Of a DNA stretch of 64,000 bases, positions 19,260-30,186 are shown in pieces. How positions within the stretch are numbered: position 1 is the first letter of the stretch; each line of letters starts with the position of its first letter. Below the pieces are notes generated by a model. The model saw only the letters and a program-made list of their open reading frames with translations, was not told the DNA's origin and did not search any database. This DNA is from Bifidobacterium santillanense (GTDB taxonomy: Bacteria > Actinomycetota > Actinomycetes > Actinomycetales > Bifidobacteriaceae): assembly GCF_018555385.1 (NCBI RefSeq), contig NZ_JAFEJS010000002.1, positions 124,001 through 188,000 of the forward strand, in the 5' to 3' direction. The translations under genes were made by a program, and so were the position numbers.

Positions 19260-20606
19260 TCACTTGACGGTGAAGCCCTGGTCCTCGCCGTAGGACTTCA
19301 GCGCCTTCTGCCAGGCGGCCACGCCGTCGGACAGCTTCTGGTCGCCGGTGTAGGACTTGCCGACGTAGTCGCCGAAGATGGTGCGGGCCTTGACCTCGAA
19401 GGGCAGGAACTGGTAGTCGGAGGACACGTTCTCGGCGGCCTGCGCCAGGACCTCGTTGTACTTCTGACCGCCGAAGTAGTCGACGTCCTCGCCGTCGGCG
19501 TTCTTGACGGTGGTGGCGTTCTTGAAGGAGTCGGACTCCATCGAGGCCTTGTCGGCCGGGAAGGCGCCGCCGGCCACACGGGTGGCCACGCCGTCGCCGT
19601 GGTTCGCGTACTCGATGAACTTGTACGCGGCGTCGGCCTTCTTGGAGCTGGAGAGCACGGCCAGCGAGGAGCCGCCGTTCTCGGAGTTGGTGGCGGAACC
19701 GTCGGCGGTCGGCATCTGGGTGACGCGCCACTTGCCGGCGCCCGCGGCCGCGGAGTTGGCGAGGTTGGCCGGCATCCAGGCGCCGGTCAGCAGCGAGGCG
19801 ATGGTGCCGTCGACCATGCCCTTGAACCAGTCCTCAGACCAGCCGGCGGTCTTGGTGTCGAGCAGGCCCTCGTCGAGCATCTTCTGCCAGAACTCGTTGA
19901 ACTTCTGGACGTTCTCGTCGCCGGTGAGGTTGATGGTGACCTCGGAGCCGTCGGAGGAGGTCTTGAACGGCTGACCGCCCGCGAGCCAGGTCATCGAGTC
20001 GTAGAAGCCGGCGTCGCCGGTGTCGGAGGTGATGTAGTAGTTGTCGCCGAGGGCGTGGATCTTCTTGGCGGCCTGGTAGTAGTCGTCCCAGGTCTTGATC
20101 TGGGTGGCGTCGACGCCGGCCTTGTCGAAGACCTCCTTGTTGTAGAAGAAGGCCATCGGGCCGGAGTCCATCGGCAGGCCGTAGACCTTGCCGGCGAACT
20201 GCACGGAGGCCCACGGGCCGGGCGTGTAGAAGCTGTCGTAGCCGGAGGTCTTGTCGGTGATGTCGAGCAGGTTGCCCTTGATGGCGTACTGCGGGATGGC
20301 GTAGTACTCGACCTGTGCCACGTCCGGGGCGCCGGAGCCGGCCTCGATCGCGTTGTCGAGCTGCGTGTACTCCTTGGTGTTGGTGCCGACGTTCTTGAGG
20401 TCGACCTTGATGCCGGTCTTCTTCGTGAAGTCCTTGGCGACCTGGGTCAGGGTGGGCTCCCAGGCCCACACGGTGATCTCCTGGACGTCCTTCTCCTGCT
20501 CCGGCTGGCTGCTGGAGTTGCTGTCGGAATCGCACGCGGCGACGCTGACGAGCATGGCGACCGCGCCGGTGAGCGCGACTGCCTTCTTGGCGTTGGTGAA
20601 CTTCAT
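19260..20606 (-). CDS. Sugar ABC transporter substrate-binding lipoprotein (SBP family 1), paralogue B
   Basis: A 448-residue exported protein with the signal MKFTNAKKAVALTGAVAMLV, lipobox SVAAC and an acidic Ser/Asn/Glu linker before ITVWAWEPTLTQVAKDF. It shares YGLPMDSGPMAFFYNKEVFD, NSENGGSSLAVL and a DQGFTVK-like C-terminus with its neighbours, which points to tandem duplication. I set the start at ATG 20606 because GGAAGGAGC lies just upstream and the signal peptide begins there. It is flanked by terminators on both sides, so it is probably monocistronic, with a promoter in the long 5' gap. Confidence 0.92.
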   Translation of the reverse strand: MKFTNAKKAVALTGAVAMLVSVAACDSDSNSSSQPEQEKDVQEITVWAWEPTLTQVAKDFTKKTGIKVDLKNVGTNTKEYTQLDNAIEAGSGAPDVAQVEYYAIPQYAIKGNLLDITDKTSGYDSFYTPGPWASVQFAGKVYGLPMDSGPMAFFYNKEVFDKAGVDATQIKTWDDYYQAAKKIHALGDNYYITSDTGDAGFYDSMTWLAGGQPFKTSSDGSEVTINLTGDENVQKFNEFWQKMLDEGLLDTKTAGWSEDWFKGMVDGTIASLLTGAWMPANLANSAAAGAGKWRVTQMPTADGSATNSENGGSSLAVLSSSKKADAAYKFIEYANHGDGVATRVAGGAFPADKASMESDSFKNATTVKNADGEDVDYFGGQKYNEVLAQAAENVSSDYQFLPFEVKARTIFGDYVGKSYTGDQKLSDGVAAWQKALKSYGEDQGFTVK

Positions 20607-21163
20607 CGTCCTATTGCTCCTTCCTTCGGCCGCCATTCGACGGACGTCGCTGTTTCCCGCGACCACACCGCATCGTGTTCTTCCTCGTAACGATGCTATC
20701 GAAAACAAATCGCTTCGTCCCCGACGCCGCAAACCGACGTTTTCCGCCGCCTCACGGGTATGGTTGCGATAACATCTTTCATTATACACAGTTTCGTCCG
20801 ACACGCCACCGCGCGATGCCGGCCGCCCGGACATCGGACCGCGCCCGGATCGGATCCGCGGCGCGAGGGCGGCCCCGGCCCCACGGACCGGACCACTCGC
20901 GCGGATGAGACGTCGCCGCCGACGCCGGGCGGTCCGCGGCCCCACCCACGGATCGGGCACGGACGGACATGGACCGGGCACGGGCACGGGGCCGGAACCC
21001 CGGGCATGCAAAAGGGGCGCGGGGCCCTCCGATTCCTCGGAGAACCCCGCGCCCCGTCATCGCGACCATGCCCGCGGAAGGAGCTGCGGGGAGGAAGACG
21101 GCCGCGTAGGTGCGGGCCGGCGATCAGCCGATCAGCCGATCACCGGCACATCGATCGTTCGGC
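20607..21163. promoter_or_regulatory. 557-bp intergenic region: promoter and putative operator of paralogue B
   Basis: On the minus strand a good -10 box (TATAAT at 20786-20781) lies about 175 bp upstream of the paralogue B start. Immediately downstream of it, 20762-20776 reads GATGTTATCGCAACC on the minus strand, which resembles half of the LacI-type site at 29845. I could not find a convincing -35 box. The rest is GC-rich, with short GGACCGG/GGGCACG repetition, apart from the terminator at 21014-21055. No gene is apparent. Confidence 0.5.
21014..21055 (-). terminator. Terminator after sugar-binding paralogue C
   Basis: Perfect 11-bp stem GGGGCGCGGGG / CCCCGCGCCCC around a 20-nt loop that contains a second small hairpin (TCCG / CGGA). 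It lies about 110 bp past the stop of the 21164-22522 gene. Confidence 0.7.
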
Positions 21164-22522
21164 TCACTTGACCGTGTAGCCCTGGCCCTCGGCGTAGGAC
21201 TTGAGGTCCTTCTGCCAGGCGGCGATGCCGTCGGCCAGCTTGCCCTTGCCGGTGTAGGCGTCGCCGACGAAGTCGCCGAACTTGCCGCGGGCGTAGACCT
21301 CGAACGGCAGGAACTTGTAGCCGGTGGAGACGTTGGCCGCCGCCTTGGCGAGCTCCTCGTTGAACTTCTGGCCGCCGAAGTACTCGTGGGCGTTGCCGTC
21401 GGAATCGGTCAGCGTGGTCATGTTGAGGAAGTCGTCGGACTTGAGGGTGTCGTTGTCGGCCGGGAAGGCGCCGCCGTCGACGCGGGTCTTGATGCCCTCG
21501 GCGTTGTGGCAGGCGTACTCCATGAACTTGTAGGCCGCGGCGACCTTGTCCTTGTCGTCGGACTTGACAATGGCGAGCGAGGAGCCGCCGTTCTCGGAGT
21601 TGGTCTCGGAGCCGTCGGCGGTCGGCATCTGGGCGATGCGCCACTTGCCGTCGCCGTTCGGGGCGCCGGAGAGCAGGTTGTACGGCATCCACGCGCCGGT
21701 GAGCAGCGAGGCGATGGAGCCGTCGTCGAGACCCTTGTTCCAGTCGTCGGTCCAGCCGACGGTCTTGGTGTCGATGAGGCCCTCATCGATCATCTTCTGC
21801 CAGAAGTCGGTGAACGACTTGACCTTGGCGTCGCTCGTCAGGTCGATGGAGACGGTCTTGCCGTCCTTGGAGGTGGAGAACGGCTTGGCGCCCGCCAGCC
21901 AGGTCATCGAGTCGAAGAAGCCCGCATCGCCGGAGTCGGAGGTGATGTAGGAGCCGGCGGCCTTGATCTTCTTGGCGGCCTCGTAGAACTGGTCCCAGGT
22001 CTTCACCTGCGTCGGGTCGACACCGGCCTTGTCGAAGACCTCCTTGTTGTAGAACCAGGCCATCGGGCCGGAATCCATCGGCAGGGCGTAGACGCCGTCG
22101 TTGATGTTCACGGAGGCCCAGGTGCCCGGCGTGTAGAAGTCGGAGAAATCGGACGCGCCGTAGTCGGACAGGTTCTCGAGGTAGCCGCGGATGACGTACT
22201 CCGGCAGCGCGTAGTACTCGATCTGCGCGATGTCCGGGGCGCCGGAGCCGCCCTCGATGGCGTTGGACAGGGCGTTGTACTCGTCCTTGTTGGTACCGGC
22301 GTTGGTGACCTTGACCTTGATGTTCGGATTGGCCTTCTCGAAGCCCTTGACCGTGCGCGGCAGCGTGGAATCCCACGACCAGACGGTCAGCTCGATCTTC
22401 TTGTCCGAATCGCCCGAGGTGGAGCCGGACCCAGTGCTGGAGCCGCCGCAGGCGGCCACGCTGGTGAGCATCGCGACGGCGCCTGCCAGCGCCACCGCCT
22501 TCTTCATCGCAGTGAACTTCAT
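21164..22522 (-). CDS. Sugar ABC transporter substrate-binding lipoprotein (SBP family 1), paralogue C
   Basis: A 452-residue exported lipoprotein with signal MKFTAMKKAVALAGAVAMLT, lipobox SVAAC and a Gly/Ser linker before LTVWSWDSTLPRTVKGF. It carries YALPMDSGPMAWFYNKEVFD and NSENGGSSLAIV, matching paralogues A and B. It is divergent from the GH51 arabinofuranosidase gene across a 162-bp region with a LacI-type operator, so an arabino-oligosaccharide ligand is plausible (inference from context only). No permease gene is in the same transcription unit. Confidence 0.92.
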   Translation of the reverse strand: MKFTAMKKAVALAGAVAMLTSVAACGGSSTGSGSTSGDSDKKIELTVWSWDSTLPRTVKGFEKANPNIKVKVTNAGTNKDEYNALSNAIEGGSGAPDIAQIEYYALPEYVIRGYLENLSDYGASDFSDFYTPGTWASVNINDGVYALPMDSGPMAWFYNKEVFDKAGVDPTQVKTWDQFYEAAKKIKAAGSYITSDSGDAGFFDSMTWLAGAKPFSTSKDGKTVSIDLTSDAKVKSFTDFWQKMIDEGLIDTKTVGWTDDWNKGLDDGSIASLLTGAWMPYNLLSGAPNGDGKWRIAQMPTADGSETNSENGGSSLAIVKSDDKDKVAAAYKFMEYACHNAEGIKTRVDGGAFPADNDTLKSDDFLNMTTLTDSDGNAHEYFGGQKFNEELAKAAANVSTGYKFLPFEVYARGKFGDFVGDAYTGKGKLADGIAAWQKDLKSYAEGQGYTVK

Positions 22523-22572
22523 CGTCCTTTATCCTTCCTGTAATCAACGATTGGACTTGTTCCTCCAAGTCT

Positions 22573-22621
22573 TGTATCGTTTTAAGAAGACCATAGCACA
22601 CGATACATGTTTGCGCAAACA
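22573..22621. promoter_or_regulatory. LacI-type operator and inverted repeat between paralogue C and GH51 genes
   Basis: The perfect 14-bp palindrome TGTTTGCGCAAACA at 22608-22621 has the central CG and symmetry of LacI/GalR-family operators. Just beside it TGTATCGT (22573-22580) and ACGATACA (22600-22607) form a second inverted repeat spaced by 19 bp. Both lie in the short region that must contain the promoters of the two divergent genes. The LacI proteins at 24321 or 30187 are the obvious candidates to bind (inference). Confidence 0.6.
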
Positions 22622-22684
22622 CGACATCGCGGCGTGGCGAACGGCCATCAGTCAGGCCAGAGCAGGCCATGGAAAGGAATCATC

Positions 22685-24244
22685 ATGGGCAACGTCACCA
22701 TCGCACACCTCATCCCCGTCGCGGACGTGCCGCCGAGGCTGTTCGGCTCGTTCGTCGAGCATCTCGGCCGGTGCGTGTACGGCGGCATCTACGAGCCGGA
22801 CCACCCGAGCGCCGACGGGGACGGCTTCCGCACCGACGTGCTCGACCTCGTCAAGGAGCTCGGCGTGACCTGCGTGCGCTACCCGGGCGGCAACTTCGTG
22901 TCCAACTACAACTGGGAGGACGGCATCGGCCCGCGCGACGAGCGCCCCGTGCGCCGCGACCTCGCCTGGCACCAGACCGAGACCAACGAGATGGGCATCG
23001 ACGACTTCTACCGTTGGAGCCGCAAGGCCGGCACGGAGATCATGCTCGCCGTGAACATGGGCACCCGCGGGCTCAAGGCCGCGCTCGATGAGCTGGAGTA
23101 CGTCAACGGCGCGCCGGGCACCGCGTGGGCGGACCGGCGCGTGGCCAACGGCATTCCCGAGCCGATGGACATCCGCATGTGGTGCATCGGCAACGAGATG
23201 GACGGCCCGTGGCAGGTCGGACACATGAGCCCCGAGGAGTACGCGGACGCGGTGGAGAAGACCGCGCACGCGATGAAGCTCGCCGAATCGGGCCTCGAAC
23301 TCGTGGCCTGCGGCTCGTCCAGCGCGCACATGCCCACGTTCGGCACGTGGGAGCGCACCGTGCTCACGCGCGCCTACGAGCATCTCGACTTCGTCTCCGC
23401 GCACGCCTACTACTTCGACCACGGCCACAAGACCCGCGACGCCAAGGCGATGCAGGAGTTCCTCGCCTCCGCCGAGGACATGACCGGATTCATCGACACC
23501 GTCGCGGCCTGCGCCGACGAGGCCCGCGAGGCGAACCACGGCGAACGCGACATCGCCCTGAGCTTCGACGAGTGGGGCGTGTGGTATTCGGACAGGTGGA
23601 ACGAGCAGGAGGCCGCATGGAAGGCCGCCGCCTCCCAGGGACTGCACCACGAGCCGTGGCCGAAGGCGCCGCACCTGCTGGAGGACGTGTACACCGCGGC
23701 CGACGCGGTGGTCGAGGGCTCGCTGATGATCACGCTGCTCAGGCACTGCGACCGGGTGCGCTCCGCCTCGCGTGCGCAGCTCGTCAACGTCATCGCGCCG
23801 ATCATGGCCGAGCCCGACGGCCCGGCGTGGCGGCAGACCACGTTCTATCCGTTCGCCGAGGCCGCCCGTCACGCGAGGGGCGACGCCTATGCTCCCGCGA
23901 TCGACTCCCCCGTCATCCGCACCGAGACCTACGGCGACGTGCCGGCGGTCGATGCGGTCGTCACCTGGGACCGTACCGCCCGCGAGGGGCTCGTGCTGGT
24001 CGTGAACCGCGACGCCGAGCACGCGCACGACGTCGCGATCGACCTGTCCTCGCTGCCCGACGCCGGCGATGCGCCGACCGTCACGCATACACAGGTGCTG
24101 CACGACGACGACATCTACCGCACGAACACCGCCCAGGAGCCGGATGCGGTCACGCCGCGGCCGCTCGCCGCGGCCGTCGACGGCCGCTCCGTCTCGACCT
24201 CGCTACCGCCCGTCTCCTGGGCCGCGATCCGCTTCACGGCGTGA
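22685..24244 (+). CDS. Alpha-L-arabinofuranosidase (GH51)
   Basis: A 519-residue glycoside hydrolase releasing terminal arabinofuranose from arabinan, arabinoxylan or arabino-oligosaccharides. The N-terminal barrel begins LFGSFVEHLGRCVYGGIYEP. The acid/base Glu171 lies in WCIGNEMDG and the nucleophile Glu296 in ALSFDEWGVWY, both in GH51 context; a C-terminal beta domain follows. There is no signal peptide, so it acts in the cytoplasm on imported oligosaccharides. I chose the ATG at 22685 (AAAGGAATC upstream); an upstream in-frame ATG at 22607 would overlap the operator. Confidence 0.95.
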   Translation: MGNVTIAHLIPVADVPPRLFGSFVEHLGRCVYGGIYEPDHPSADGDGFRTDVLDLVKELGVTCVRYPGGNFVSNYNWEDGIGPRDERPVRRDLAWHQTETNEMGIDDFYRWSRKAGTEIMLAVNMGTRGLKAALDELEYVNGAPGTAWADRRVANGIPEPMDIRMWCIGNEMDGPWQVGHMSPEEYADAVEKTAHAMKLAESGLELVACGSSSAHMPTFGTWERTVLTRAYEHLDFVSAHAYYFDHGHKTRDAKAMQEFLASAEDMTGFIDTVAACADEAREANHGERDIALSFDEWGVWYSDRWNEQEAAWKAAASQGLHHEPWPKAPHLLEDVYTAADAVVEGSLMITLLRHCDRVRSASRAQLVNVIAPIMAEPDGPAWRQTTFYPFAEAARHARGDAYAPAIDSPVIRTETYGDVPAVDAVVTWDRTAREGLVLVVNRDAEHAHDVAIDLSSLPDAGDAPTVTHTQVLHDDDIYRTNTAQEPDAVTPRPLAAAVDGRSVSTSLPPVSWAAIRFTA

Positions 24245-24320
24245 TCCCGATGGCCGTTCCGCGGCGCGCGTGATGTGCGGCGCCCGACCCGACCCGTCGC
24301 GAGCGGGCGTCGCACACGCC

Positions 24321-25418
24321 CTACCTCGGTGAGGATTCGCGGAACACCAGCCGGCAGGGCGCCTCGATCGAGGCGGCGCCGGCCCGCTCCCCCGCCTCGA
24401 TCTGCGAGACGATCGATTCGACGGCGAGCCGGGCGATGTCTGCGCGGCCGGGGTCGACCGTCGTCAGCGACGGGACCATGTACGACGATTCGTCGATGTC
24501 GTCGAACCCGACGACGCGGACCTCGCCCGGGATGTCGACGCCGCGCTCGCGCAGACACCGCAGCGCGCCCCACGCCAGCGTGTCGTTGAGCGCGAACACC
24601 GCGTCGAACCCGAGTCCCGAATCGCACATCCGCCCGATGGCGTCGAAGCCGTCGACGCTGTTCCAGCCGCGGGTCTCGACGAGCAGCTCCGGGTCGAGAG
24701 GAACGCCGTGGTCGGCGAGCGCCGCGAGGTATCCCCGCGTGCGCAGCGCGCCGGACGACGTCTCGGCTCGCGTCCCGTCGGTTGACGATCTGCCGTGCGC
24801 CGCGGTGAGATCGGAAGCCGCGCCCTCCCGCGCGATTTCGGAGCGCACGGCGCCGATGACGGCGATGCGGCGCCGGCCGGACTCGATGAGGTGGCTCGTG
24901 GCCGCCGCCGCGCCCTCGTGGTTGCGGATCAGCACGTGCGGCGCGTCCATGCCGAACAGGCGTTCGCCGAGCATGACCAGCGGATAGGCGCCCTCCAGCA
25001 GCCCCATGTCGTCGCGGGTCATCATCAGCGGGCTGAGGATGAGGCCGTCGGCCGGACGCGTGCCCATCGAGGCGATCGCGGCGAGCTCGTGGTCGCGGCT
25101 GTTGGACGTCGATTCGACGATGACGCCGTACCCGCGCCGGCGCGCCTCGGCGAGGATGTCCTCGGCGAGATCGGCGAAGTACATCTGACGCAGGTCGGGG
25201 ATGACGAGTTTGAGCAGCTTGGTGCGCCCGGATCTGAGGTTGCGGGCCGAGGAGTTGACCTGATAGCCGAGTCGCGCGATGGCCCGTGCGATGCGCTCGC
25301 CCATCGCCTCGCTCATATAGGGGCGCTTGTTGAGGTAATTGGAGACCGAGGCGACCGAGACGCCGGCCTCGCGGGCCACGTCGGCCATCGTGACCGCGTT
25401 CCTGTTCCTGCCAGACAT
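24321..25418 (-). CDS. LacI-family transcriptional regulator (first)
   Basis: A 365-residue regulator. The N-terminal helix-turn-helix VTMADVAREAGVSVASVSNYLNKR (about residues 9-32) and hinge helix are followed by a periplasmic-binding-like sensor domain starting LLKLVIPDLRQMYFADLAEDI. The sensor holds an insert of about 30 polar residues (SDLTAAHGRSSTDGTRAE...), unusual but not disruptive. The start at 25418 puts the HTH next to the N-terminus; a longer frame upstream is a shadow of the GH42 gene. Its location between GH51 and GH42 suggests control of these genes, with a galactoside or arabinoside effector (inference). Confidence 0.92.
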   Translation of the reverse strand: MSGRNRNAVTMADVAREAGVSVASVSNYLNKRPYMSEAMGERIARAIARLGYQVNSSARNLRSGRTKLLKLVIPDLRQMYFADLAEDILAEARRRGYGVIVESTSNSRDHELAAIASMGTRPADGLILSPLMMTRDDMGLLEGAYPLVMLGERLFGMDAPHVLIRNHEGAAAATSHLIESGRRRIAVIGAVRSEIAREGAASDLTAAHGRSSTDGTRAETSSGALRTRGYLAALADHGVPLDPELLVETRGWNSVDGFDAIGRMCDSGLGFDAVFALNDTLAWGALRCLRERGVDIPGEVRVVGFDDIDESSYMVPSLTTVDPGRADIARLAVESIVSQIEAGERAGAASIEAPCRLVFRESSPR

Positions 25419-25488
25419 GGATTCCACCCTACCGTACATGCCGCGATGCGGCCGACGCCGCCGATGCCGTACGGCCGGCGGATACGAC

Positions 25489-25517
25489 GACGCCCCCGTC
25501 CGTACGGCGGGGGCGTC
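25489..25517 (-). terminator. Terminator after GH42 gene
   Basis: Stem GACGCCCCCG / CGGGGGCGTC with a 9-nt loop, 32 bp beyond the GH42 stop and upstream of the LacI gene. It separates the two transcription units. Confidence 0.75.
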
Positions 25518-25549
25518 ACGTCGCGCATCGCGCGGATCGACTGCAGCGA

Positions 25550-27775
<2,226 letters not shown>

Positions 27776-27837
27776 TCATGCGCACCGGTCGGGAGGGACC
27801 TGCACGATGCGCAGCATCACGAACGTCTCCACGCCCG

Positions 27838-28827
27838 TCATTCCTTGACGGCGCCTGCGGCGAGGCCGGACTGCCAGTACTTCTGCAGGCACAGGAACGC
27901 GATCACGAGCGGGATGATCGTGATGAGGGATCCCGTGATGACGAGGTTCTGGATCGCCTGGCCGCCGGCCGTGGAGGCCTGGTCCTTCCACTGGTTGAGG
28001 CCGATGGTCAGCGGGTACCAGTCGGCGTCCTTGAGCATGATCAACGGCAGGAAGTAGTTGTTCCACGTCGCCACGATCGTGAACAGCGCGGTCGTCACGA
28101 TGCCGGGCGCCAGCAGCGGCAGGCTGATGGTCCAGAACGTGCGGAACTCGCTGGCGCCGTCCACACGGGCCGCCTCGAGCAGCTCGGTCGGGACCGCCTG
28201 CTCGGAGAAGATCCACATGAGGTACAGGCCGAACGGGCTGATCAGCGACGGGATGATCATGGCCCACGGGGTGTTCGTCAGACCCAGCTTGGCGAACAGC
28301 AGGAACTGCGGGACCGCCAGCGCGATGCCCGGCACGGAGATCGAGCCGATGATCACCGCGAACACGGCCTTGCGGCCCGGGAAGCGGAACTTCGCCAGCG
28401 CGTAGCCGCCCATGATCGCCAGCAGGGTCGCGCCGCCGGCGCCGACCACCACGTACAGGAGCGTGTTGACCAGCCAGCGGCCGAAGATGCCGTCCTGGTA
28501 CGTGAACACCGTCGCGATGTTGTCGAACAGGGCGAACGTCCTGCCGAAGCCCAGGCCGAAGGTCGAGGTGAAGTCGGCCTGGGTCTTGGTGGCGTTGATC
28601 ATCAGGTAGACGAACGGGAACAGGCAGTACACCGCGAAGATCGCGCACACCACCGTCATCCACGTCGAACGGCGCGGGTTGTTCACGTTCGCGAAACCCG
28701 CCTTCTCGGCGCGACGACGTTCCGCGGCCTCGTCCCTGGCGACCCTCCTCTGGCGTTCCTTCTCGGCCCTGCGGGCGGCCCTCTCCTGCTCGCGCAGCGA
28801 CTGCGCGGAAGTTGTTGCTGCACTCAC
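27838..28827 (-). CDS. Sugar ABC transporter permease (MalG type)
   Basis: A 329-residue inner-membrane protein. About 55 charged N-terminal residues (rich in Arg, Glu and Ala, probably helical) precede TM1 (VVCAIFAVYCLFPFVYLM). The EAA loop, ELLEAARVDGASEFRTFWTISLPLLAPG, is the hallmark of CUT1 permeases and contacts the ATPase. The start overlaps the upstream permease stop by 4 bp. No ATPase is encoded nearby; CUT1 systems of actinobacteria commonly share one MsiK-type ATPase encoded elsewhere (established pattern, not shown here). Confidence 0.93.
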   Translation of the reverse strand: MSAATTSAQSLREQERAARRAEKERQRRVARDEAAERRRAEKAGFANVNNPRRSTWMTVVCAIFAVYCLFPFVYLMINATKTQADFTSTFGLGFGRTFALFDNIATVFTYQDGIFGRWLVNTLLYVVVGAGGATLLAIMGGYALAKFRFPGRKAVFAVIIGSISVPGIALAVPQFLLFAKLGLTNTPWAMIIPSLISPFGLYLMWIFSEQAVPTELLEAARVDGASEFRTFWTISLPLLAPGIVTTALFTIVATWNNYFLPLIMLKDADWYPLTIGLNQWKDQASTAGGQAIQNLVITGSLITIIPLVIAFLCLQKYWQSGLAAGAVKE

Positions 28828-29756
28828 TTCATCTGCTCCTTCATGCTGTTGAGCTGGACCGCGTACGCGATCGCCATCGTGATGACCGCCATCGTGATCG
28901 CCAGCGCGGCGGCGTAGTTCGACTGGTTGCCGGAGAACGACAGGTTATACGCGTACATGTTCGGCGTGTAGTACGTCGTGATCGCATTGCCCGGCACCAT
29001 GTTCTGCAGAATCGAGGGCTCGTTGAACAGCTGGAACGAGCCGATGATCGAGAAGATCACCGTGATCGCCAGCGACCCCTTGAGCTCGGGCAGCTTGATC
29101 GACTTGACGATCTGCCACTCGCTCGCGCCGTCGATCGACGCCGCCTCGTACAGGCTGTGCGGGATCGTGGACAGGGAGCTGTAGAAGATCAGCATGTTGT
29201 AGCCCGTGAACTCCCAGGTCACGATGTTGCCGATCGACGCCAGCAGCACCGACGGGGCGAACAGGTCGAGGTTGGTGCCCAGCACGTCGTTGAGCGAACC
29301 GACCAGGCCGTACTTGGCGCCGTACACGAAGCCCCAGATCAACGTCGAGACCACGGCCGGCACCGCGTAGGGCAGGAACGTCGAGATGCGGAAGAACTTC
29401 GCGCCGTGCAGCTTCATCGAATCCAGCGCCAACGCCATCGCCGCGGACAGGAACAGCATGATCGGCACCTGCACGCACGTGAACAGCGCCACGCGGCCGA
29501 CCGAGCTCCAGAACTGGGCATCCACGAACAGACGCGTGTAGTTCTCGAAACCGACGAACTTCGTGCCGCCGATCATCTGCTTCTTGAAGAACGAGATGTA
29601 GATCGCGTACACGATCGGAATGATGAACACGAACACGAACACCACCGCGAACGGTCCCATGAACTTCCAACCACGCCAATCCGCCCTGTGCCTGTTCTCA
29701 CGACCGACGGACGCCCCACCGGACGCCACGGCCGCGGAAGCCTGTGCTGATGCCAT
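28824..29756 (-). CDS. Sugar ABC transporter permease (MalF type)
   Basis: A 310-residue permease with TM1 at about residues 33-55 (MGPFAVVFVFVFIIPIVYAIYISFF) and the EAA loop YEAASIDGASEWQIVKSIKLPELKG near residue 195. It forms the channel with the MalG-type protein, whose start overlaps its stop. It is the first gene of a two-gene operon divergent from a LacI regulator. None of the three sugar-binding genes is in this operon, so which binding protein feeds it is open; the paralogues at 17531-22522 are candidates. Confidence 0.93.
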   Translation of the reverse strand: MASAQASAAVASGGASVGRENRHRADWRGWKFMGPFAVVFVFVFIIPIVYAIYISFFKKQMIGGTKFVGFENYTRLFVDAQFWSSVGRVALFTCVQVPIMLFLSAAMALALDSMKLHGAKFFRISTFLPYAVPAVVSTLIWGFVYGAKYGLVGSLNDVLGTNLDLFAPSVLLASIGNIVTWEFTGYNMLIFYSSLSTIPHSLYEAASIDGASEWQIVKSIKLPELKGSLAITVIFSIIGSFQLFNEPSILQNMVPGNAITTYYTPNMYAYNLSFSGNQSNYAAALAITMAVITMAIAYAVQLNSMKEQMK

Positions 29757-30186
29757 TGCCAGCCCCTCTCCTTCGAAGGCTCGATGGGCGGAATCCGGCG
29801 GTCGATCCTCCGGCCGTCATGGCTTCCGTATCCATCCCTCTAAATGTTTGCGTTATCATCATAACACCATTTCTCACTCTGTCCACTCCGAGGTTTCCGC
29901 GTTTTGCCGGCAATGGCATATAATGGTCACGAAAACATCGTTGTGCATATATACGTCAGCGGCGACGAAACGGATGCCTCCGACCCCCGCATCGGGGAGA
30001 ACGGGACCGAACCAGCGTACGAGGACGTATGATGGACAACCGCGTTCCATACGCCATGCCGAAGAACGTCGGACCGATCCATCCGACGGCACGGGGAACG
30101 GAGCCGATCGGAGCCGGGAATCCGGCGGGACCGGACCGATCGCGGACGGAACGGATAGCGAGCGAGAGAACCGAGGAGCAGGAACC
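29757..30186. promoter_or_regulatory. 430-bp divergent promoter region with LacI-like half-site
   Basis: The region lies between the permease operon and the second LacI gene. TGTTTGCGTTATCA at 29845-29858 shares its left half (TGTTTGCG) with the perfect operator at 22608. It lies about 90 bp upstream of the permease start, where a repressor could act. An A/T-richer stretch at 29840-29960 is the likely promoter zone. The part next to the regulator is GC-rich with repeated GGACCGA motifs. No gene is seen. Confidence 0.45.
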
